NCBI GenBank assembly: GCA_959347315.1
Contig: OY365809.1
Span: 39,955,438-40,019,437, forward strand
DNA: 64,000 nucleotides
Direction: 5' to 3'
Origin: Bimastos eiseni
Taxonomy: Eukaryota > Annelida > Clitellata > Crassiclitellata > Lumbricidae
This document shows, one piece after another, positions 58,470 through 64,000 of this stretch. A model generated the notes under the pieces. That model searched no databases. It was not told the origin of the DNA and was given only the letters and a program-made list of their open reading frames with translations. Position 1 is the first letter of the stretch, and each line of letters starts with the position of its first letter. The translations under genes were made by a program, and so were the position numbers.

Positions 58470-61400
58470 CTACAATGAAACGACACAAGTGTACAGGGCT
58501 GCTAATATCGCGATAAAGTATACCTTTTATTAGGAAGTATTGATATTGCTATTGCAATACTTTTTCCCAGTAGGGCCCTATTGTTAACAGCCCCGCTAAT
58601 GTATAGGTCAAATCTTCACAAAATTCTCAACGTCTACAAAGACACGACAAAAAACAAGCTTTTTAACAGGTGGATAAAAGACATGCAAGTAATATTATTG
58701 TCATCACAATAATAATGCAATTTTGCCATTTAGGATTATTTAGAAATGTTACACGAGGGTATACATATTTAATACTAGGCGTTTTCATATTATAATGTAT
58801 ATATATAATATATATATATAAAAATGCATACCTGGAGGAATGCAAATCCAATGGCCACTCCACCTATCATCGTGAAGTTGGTCTGCGTAAACGACGACAA
58901 TTTCGCAAAACAACCCTAAAGTAACACCAGACATTATTTAGTGTAGGCATAAGCTACGATCAGATTCGGTTGCAAACTAAAAATTACAAGGCCCAGACAG
59001 TTGAGTATTATAGGCTGCCAAACTGAGATCAAAACCAAACAGTGGAGCAACATTCCCCGTCTCTCTTCTCTTCCTATTTTTAACGTCCTTCTCATTTTGA
59101 ACCTTCCCTAACCAAAATGAGATCTCGCAATGAAATCTCTCTTCCCCATTTCTCGAATGGAGCATTTGCTCCAAGGTTTACGTGGCATATAGATTAGAAG
59201 CCCCTCGAGTGTAATAATTATAATTATGTCGATCTTTGACTGATGGCATGAGGAATGAGCATAGTTCAGAGCAGACCGACTTAATGTTTTATAATTATTA
59301 CGAGCTTGTCAACCATAACGGAAATTTAGAAATGAATTTGTGGTTGTGGTTAGGCCTAATGAAACCGCAACGAATTAAACGCCTTACATGACTATTCGTT
59401 AGCTATAGGCTAGATAAATTATTTTCGATTACAAAAGATATTCGACTACACTACGATGTTATAATCGAGTAATAATGAGCTCAACCTCGGTGTAGATGTC
59501 TTCGATCGCAGTTCCAGGACAGTCCTTGACCTTGCAGCAGCTGTCTGGAACTGGTGGAACGAGCTCAGGTTCTGTCCAGTTGACCTTGTACCAGTCTTCG
59601 TAGCTGTCCTTACCACAGCATTTCAGCTGAGAGAAGCAATCAGACAGACGTCCACTTGTTACAATCCGAAAGCATTAGACCTAGGACCCAAGGACTATTC
59701 AGTGTACACGTAGGCCTACGTATATGTTGTATACATGTAGGCCTACGTATATATGTCTACTGACGTATCATGGATGTATCGTATATAGGCCTACGTATCG
59801 ACATATTAAGAGCAGATAGATCAATCAGGGAGATTTGAATCCGACACGTGAGACGAATACATGAGGTATTATCAGAATTCAACCGAAGACGGCTCCAGGA
59901 CATCCAAGCAACAAGAGCTTCCAGCCCCCAACCCACAGACGCGTGCATGCAAGTACATGTAGGCCTAGTATGAACGCATGTATTTAAATATATATACATA
60001 CATTCATACATGCATACATAAATACATACATACATGTGTATACATGTTCCTGTATATACATATGTATATATACATATACATATATATATATATATACATA
60101 TATGGAATAACTTTCCCACACAATCCGTAATAATATTTTGGTCGTAATCCCACTCTTAGCTTATAACCTTTCATTGCATGAAGACTGTCTTATTTTCTCT
60201 GCATGGGCCATCATGCGAATGAATTATGTATGAATTATGTATGAATTATGTATGAATTATGTATGCATACATCCTTAGTCATACATGCATGTGTTGAGGT
60301 TCCAGTAGGTCCTCCCATAGGCCTATGATAATAATTATGTGGCGCAATTGCTCCCTTTCAGGGAACATAATAAATTAGGGAGTTATTAGAGCGTCATTTG
60401 AAATACAGGTCACAGGTGAGACCCATATGAGCCGTATACGGGTCTCATTTAGGAATGTGGGCACCATGGATATAACAAGCGGGGTCAAGGGGCACCGCCC
60501 TCCCCCAGTTTCAAAACTGAGGGGCAAAGACCCCCAGTTTTAGTGCTATGTGCCACCCATGTGCCCCCAAATCGGTTCTTTTTTATGTTTCGCCAATGGC
60601 TTTTTAAGATGACTTTGTCGAGATAATTTGTGCCCCCATTTTTCACATTTCTGGGGGCAAAATAAAAAAATGGGGGGGGACAAAATTCTAGCGCTTCGCG
60701 CAATATTTTATAAGATATGTCCCCCACTTTTCAAAACCTTGTTACACCTCTGGTGGGCACTCTATAGGTTAGTTCCATACGGGCATACTGATATATAGGG
60801 TTAATTAGGACGCTCTTGAAGAGCTTCGCAAATACTCTGTTCCACGGATCACGTAGTAAAATCCCAGAATCCCAATGGCTCTCACCAGAGGTTGAGTTAA
60901 ATTTATATTGCGCCATCTGCCTTTTAACGGGTCTACTCGCATTTAAACAGAAGGCCACTGCGGTCTATAGGAATTTATGTAGAAGCTACTGATTTTCTTC
61001 TTAAGTTCTTATATATATACCAAATATATATATATATATAAGTTCTTATATATACCAAATATATAGATATATATACATATATATAATATATATATGCTAT
61101 GTAGGCATATATATATATATATGTGTGTGTGTGTAGGCCTACGTTGTTCTTCTGTGCGTGATTAAGAGGAAGAGAGGCGATGCTTACTCCGGTCTGTAAT
61201 CCATCGACAGCCTTTCTCTTGTCGTCGTTCACTCCGTATTTTTCGATGGCGTCCATCAGTCCAGCTCTAAAGCCATCCTCCACCTGCATGAGTATTACAT
61301 CCTTAGGCAAAGCACGTTTACGATGACGATTATGATGGTGACGAAGATGATGATGATGATAATGACGATGACGATGCTGCTGGTAGTGATGATGACGACG

Positions 61401-62317
61401 ATGATAATGATAACAATGATGATGAGTAGGAGAAGGAGGAAGAGGGAGGAGGAGATGACTAGAAGAAATGGTCAAGAACGATGCTGCTGTGGATGTTAAC
61501 AGACTAAGTTGAGGCTGTGCTTATATACCTTCTCACGAAAGATGAAGACGGAAGCAGCGGTCGCCAATTCAACGACGAAGATCACGATGAGAAATATAGA
61601 GAACTAAGACAATAAAGAACAATTGTTAGCAAACACAAACGCTCCATTGTCACAGATCATGGTCGCGATAATGCCAACAGGGTCTGGTTTTAACGACGCA
61701 TTCGGTCCCTCGTTAAGAAATGGTAATTTGCTAACAGATGTTAACTAGTAAAAAGTTGCCATATTAAGCTAATTGCCGTCAGCTATAATCGGGATAGTCC
61801 GGATGGATGAATGGGACTTGAAGGACTTCCGCAAATTAACACAATGGATGAATACTATAGATGCATAGAGAAATGGATTAGGAGAGGAGCTAAGCGAAAC
61901 GCATCTGAATTTTTACATTCAGTTACTTCTGAGCGGCGCATAATAATTATTATAGACATTTTTTATATGGAGAATATAATTTGACATTAAGTATCGTTGC
62001 CAACTCTAAAGAGAAGAAGACTATGACATATTTGCCTGAGTAGACCTTTTTGCCACGGTAATGACATTTTTATTTGAATTGGTCATACCATGTAATGTCT
62101 ATGACAGTATGATCTGAATTGGACTTACCATGTAGAGGAGAGGGCTATGACCTTTGACCGTGCAGAGGCATCCGAACGACCCAATGACGACGATGGCTGC
62201 CCCGACACCCATCAGGACATAGGGGGCTGCGTCGTAATAGACGGTCGTCAGCTCCATGTACATGAACAGCTCGAACTTCATCCATATTCCTAGTCCAAGT
62301 ATAGCCACTCCAGACAC
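58398..62317 (-). CDS. Tetraspanin, TSPAN6/TSPAN7-like (exons 2-7)
   Basis: A four-pass membrane protein that organises plasma-membrane microdomains and trafficking. Exons on the minus strand in coding order: 62317-62129, 61603-61529, 61283-61188, 59626-59486, 58915-58832 and 58469-58398. All are phase 0 with AG/GT borders, giving 218 residues; with a short first exon the length would suit the family (about 245). Features in order: end of TM1 and small loop, TM2 with APYVLMGVGAAIVVIGSFGC, TM3 FSIFLIVIFVVELATAASVF, large loop with CCG, PDSCC, DC and GC (six cysteines), TM4, and tail KNINKSKYEQVA. The APYVL and KYEQV/QYEMV-like features favour TSPAN6/7. The first coding exon was not found within 62318-64000. 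Confidence 0.93.
58832..58915 (-). CDS. Tetraspanin exon, end of large loop and TM4
   Basis: 28 codons, GCFAKLSSFTQTNFTMIGGV and onward to AFLQ. The acceptor is ACTTTAG and the donor is CAG|GTATGC. The GC is the last loop cysteine. Confidence 0.92.
59486..59626 (-). CDS. Tetraspanin exon, cysteine core of the large loop
   Basis: 47 codons starting LKCCGKDSYEDWYKVNWTEP and containing VPDSCCKVKDCPG. The acceptor is TCTCAG and the donor is GAG|GTTGAG. NWT is a potential N-glycosylation site. Confidence 0.94.
59985..60108. repeat. TACA/TATA microsatellite cluster
   Basis: Runs of ATACATAC, ATGTATA and TATA in a tetraspanin intron. A separate 11-bp repeat GAATTATGTAT, four copies, lies at 60221-60264. 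Confidence 0.9.
60400..60760 (-). repeat. G/C-run-rich interspersed repeat in a tetraspanin intron
   Basis: Repeated CCCCC/GGGGG blocks (TGCCCCC, CTGGGGGCAAA, GGGGGGGGA). Looks like a degraded transposon or retroposon. The minus-strand 80-codon frame (60485-60727) has no recognisable protein. Confidence 0.35.
61012..61132. repeat. (TA)n tracts with tandem TTCTTATATATACCAAATAT
   Basis: Two copies of AGTTCTTATATATACCAAAT within TA runs, ending in (GT)n. Confidence 0.85.
61188..61283 (-). CDS. Tetraspanin exon, start of the large loop
   Basis: 32 codons, VEDGFRAGLMDAIEKYGVND and DKRKAVDGLQTG. The acceptor is CATGCAG and the donor is GGA|GTAAGC. Confidence 0.92.
61318..61452 (+). repeat. GAT/GAC-rich trinucleotide-like tract
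   Basis: ACGATGATGATGA-type purine-rich low-complexity sequence immediately upstream (coding sense) of the tetraspanin exon 61283-61188. It forms the minus-strand YY-rich acceptor region. Confidence 0.85.
61529..61603 (-). CDS. Tetraspanin exon, TM3
   Basis: 25 codons, FSIFLIVIFVVELATAASVF-IFREK. The acceptor is GTCTTAG and the donor is AAG|GTATAT. The Glu within TM3 is conserved in tetraspanins. Confidence 0.93.
62129..62317 (-). CDS. Tetraspanin exon, TM1 end, small loop, TM2
   Basis: 63 codons starting VSGVAILGLGIWMKFELFMY and containing GSFGCLC just after TM2. The acceptor is GCTGTAG and the donor is ATG|GTAAGT. Confidence 0.93.
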
Positions 62318-62527
62318 CTACAGCACCACACGCGCATACATTACGATGGTCAAATCCATCATATATGGACTGATGTGTAGTGCCATTGAGGCCCTTTCTG
62401 GTTGGACGGCCGCACATCGTTCGCTCTTTAACCCATCCAGAACCCAGTACGTTTGGCTTGGTGGTCGTATGCAGCTGCTTGGCGGGTGTGGACATTCGCC
62501 TGTTGACTGAAAACTTACCCCCGCTAT

Positions 62528-62720
62528 AGGCAGAGAAATTCCGGGCCCCATGGCAGAGAAATTCAGGGCTCCTTGGCAGAGAAATTTCGTGCCGCAATAA
62601 GCAATTAGGCAGAGAAGTTCCGGGCCCCTTGGCAGAGAAATTCCGAGCTAGGTTAGAAATGCTGGGCCCTAGGCAGAGAAATTCCGGGATGTTATAGGCA
62701 GAGAAATTCCTGGTAAATAC
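62528..62720 (+). repeat. ~25-bp tandem repeat GGCAGAGAAATTCCGGGCCC
   Basis: Seven or eight imperfect units, some separated by AATAAGCAATTA or TAGGTTAGAAATGCT. A related block with GGGCCC and CAGAAATCCGGGCCC occurs at about 1590-1690. Confidence 0.85.
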
Positions 62721-63164
62721 GCAGATTGATTTTTTTAACAACACTGTTCCATAACGAAGATGATTTTGTGTCGCTCTCCTTTTTTCTCCATGCTTGAGAC
62801 TGGCACTGTCAGAACACGTACAGGGCAATTCCGAGCCCATGCATAGGTCGAGAAATTACGGGACCTAGGCAGTCATATGCTTCCTAGACATAGTGGGCGT
62901 GTCCCGTAGCAGGCCAACACAGAACTGACGAATTAAGATGGCATAGTAGCAGCTAAGCGATAACAAGTTGACGCACTGAGAAAGACTAAGTTCTTGGTCA
63001 AGTGTCACTTCAGGGTCGGTGATGGTAAACGAAAAGGTAACATACGTCAACAGGCGATGGTTCACACCACATAGATGGCTTCCTACGACAACGAAGCCAA
63101 ATGAATTGGGTTCTGGATGGGTTCGAGAGCAGGCGATCTGAGGCTGAGTGATTTACTCAGTCGC

Positions 63165-63300
63165 ACAGGGGCGTCAATCCGTTGACCCCCCTCCCCCCGA
63201 GTGATGGAGGCAAACTTCCCGGTTCCAAGTGTCAGGAAGGCAAGATAACCCTTCTTAAAAGTCAAATTATACCCCTACCTGAAATTGGAGGCATCTGTCT
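63165..63300 (-). repeat. Dispersed repeat family A, copy 2
   Basis: In reverse complement it gives the same block order as 6436-6600: CAATTTCAGGTAGGGG, GGGTTATCTTGCCTTCCTGACACT, GCCTCCATCACTC, ATTGACGCCCCTG. Confidence 0.65.
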
Positions 63301-63404
63301 CTGTTGTTGAGTCCCTACCTATCTGGACACCTGCAGTCGCATCAAAAATTGTTCAGTTTGCCCTGAAACGATTCAGGTAGTATACAGTACTAGTAGTTTC
63401 GGTT

Positions 63405-63500
63405 TAACGACACTGTGTGATAACAACGACCATCAGCGTCGCCCTCCTTTATCGAGGCTTGAGACTGGCACTGTCAGAAAGCGAACAGTGGCGGAATTAT
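63405..63500 (-). repeat. Solo copy of the satellite core unit
   Basis: Its reverse complement contains CCGCCACTGTTCGC, AGTGCCAGTCTCAAGCC, AAAGGAGGGCGACGCTGATGG and TTATCACACAGTGTCGTTAA, in the same order as the array sub-repeats at 34-44 kb. Confidence 0.8.
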
Positions 63501-63728
63501 GATGCTGGTAGCCTGGTAGGCCTAAGTGCGCCTCCTTCTTGATTATCAACATCGCTCAACGCTTACATGTCTGATTTCATGTAGGACTATATACGTGCGT
63601 ATTACTGAAGTCAGTTTAGAGAGCTTGAACCAAAGAGCCCGCGAATTGTTGCTAAAGTCAGTGTGCATATTCACATATAGAATGTAGTTATTCCCATTAG
63701 CATTGTTGTTCCATCCTACCCTCTTAAT

Positions 63729-63845
63729 TCCTTCCTTCCTTCCTTCCTTCCTTCTTTCCTCTCTCTCTCTCTCTCTCCCTCTCTGTCTCTCTCTCTGTCT
63801 CTCTGTCTCTCTGTCTCTCTCTCTGTCTCTCTCTCTCTCTCTCTT
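63729..63845 (+). repeat. (CTTC)n-(CTCTCTGT)n microsatellite
   Basis: CTTC units followed by CT runs broken by regularly placed G. Open frames on both strands are artefacts. Confidence 0.97.
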
Positions 63846-64000
63846 CGTCGTTTACTCTCCATTAGACTATATGGATAGCTGTATAGTCGATAGCAGACGT
63901 CATGAGGCTCTCGCTGAGGTCCGTGCATCCTCGTTCCCATGGCAACAGCGTCCAATCGATGAACCGTCGTTTCCGCAGTATAGATAATGATGCTATGCAG

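Larger units (their letters stand above)
62318..64000 (-). other. Upstream part of the tetraspanin gene, no exon found
   Basis: The first coding exon should lie here or beyond the window end. Holds GGCAGAGAAATTCCGGGCCC tandem units (62528-62720), satellite-core copies (62770-62825 and 63405-63500), repeat family A copy 2 (63165-63300) and a CT-rich microsatellite (63729-63845). Confidence 0.5.

Noticed and set aside
62145..62840. 231-codon minus-strand frame as a separate gene
   Set aside because: It overlaps the tetraspanin exon in another frame and continues through GGCAGAGAAATTC tandem repeats.

Overview
The window is nuclear DNA from an animal, almost certainly a marine invertebrate. It is AT-rich and intron-rich, with conserved protein-coding exons joined by phase-consistent introns and a dense load of retroposons, DNA-transposon remnants and tandem repeats. 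Frequent TAGGCCTA-type words and the TE mix suggest an echinoderm-like deuterostome or a lophotrochozoan; I cannot settle which. I saw no bacterial, organellar or CRISPR signal.

Four host genes are recognisable. (1) 871-5088 (+): the last six exons of NAA35, auxiliary subunit of the NatC N-terminal acetyltransferase. (2) 10580-23922 (+): ten exons of a MEK1/2 (MAP2K1/MAP2K2) orthologue, from the nuclear-export helix to the stop; its first coding exon was not found, and one intron appears to use a GC donor. (3) 51231-55276 (+): a five-exon gene with four JAZ-type C2H2 fingers of the ZNF346/ZNF385 kind. (4) 58398-62317 (-): a TSPAN6/TSPAN7-like tetraspanin lacking only its first coding exon, convergent with the zinc-finger gene. 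They act in separate processes (co-translational acetylation, ERK signalling, nucleic-acid binding, membrane organisation), and nothing in the sequence links their regulation.

From about 24 to 48.9 kb there is no host gene I can recognise. At its centre is a 0.57-0.67 kb satellite (about 34.0-43.9 kb) interrupted by a 5.95 kb I-group-like non-LTR retrotransposon (35243-41192) flanked by a 10-bp target-site duplication. It has a zinc-knuckle ORF1 and an ORF2 with endonuclease, reverse transcriptase and RNase H, broken by frameshifts and stops; only the C-terminal RNase H frame is long and open. A degenerate tandem array (31.6-32.4 kb), an older RT relic and C-rich tracts lie nearby.

Other mobile DNA: an internally deleted piggyBac copy with TTAA ends in a MEK intron; a hAT-type MITE with a perfect 8-bp duplication in another MEK intron; further hAT-like MITEs; tRNA-derived SINEs; and three decayed LINE 3' ends. 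Structures not explained by the genes include a 134-bp, about 98% identical inverted repeat bracketing the last exon of the zinc-finger gene, a 1.1 kb higher-order minisatellite abutting MEK exon 2, and two perfect short hairpins.
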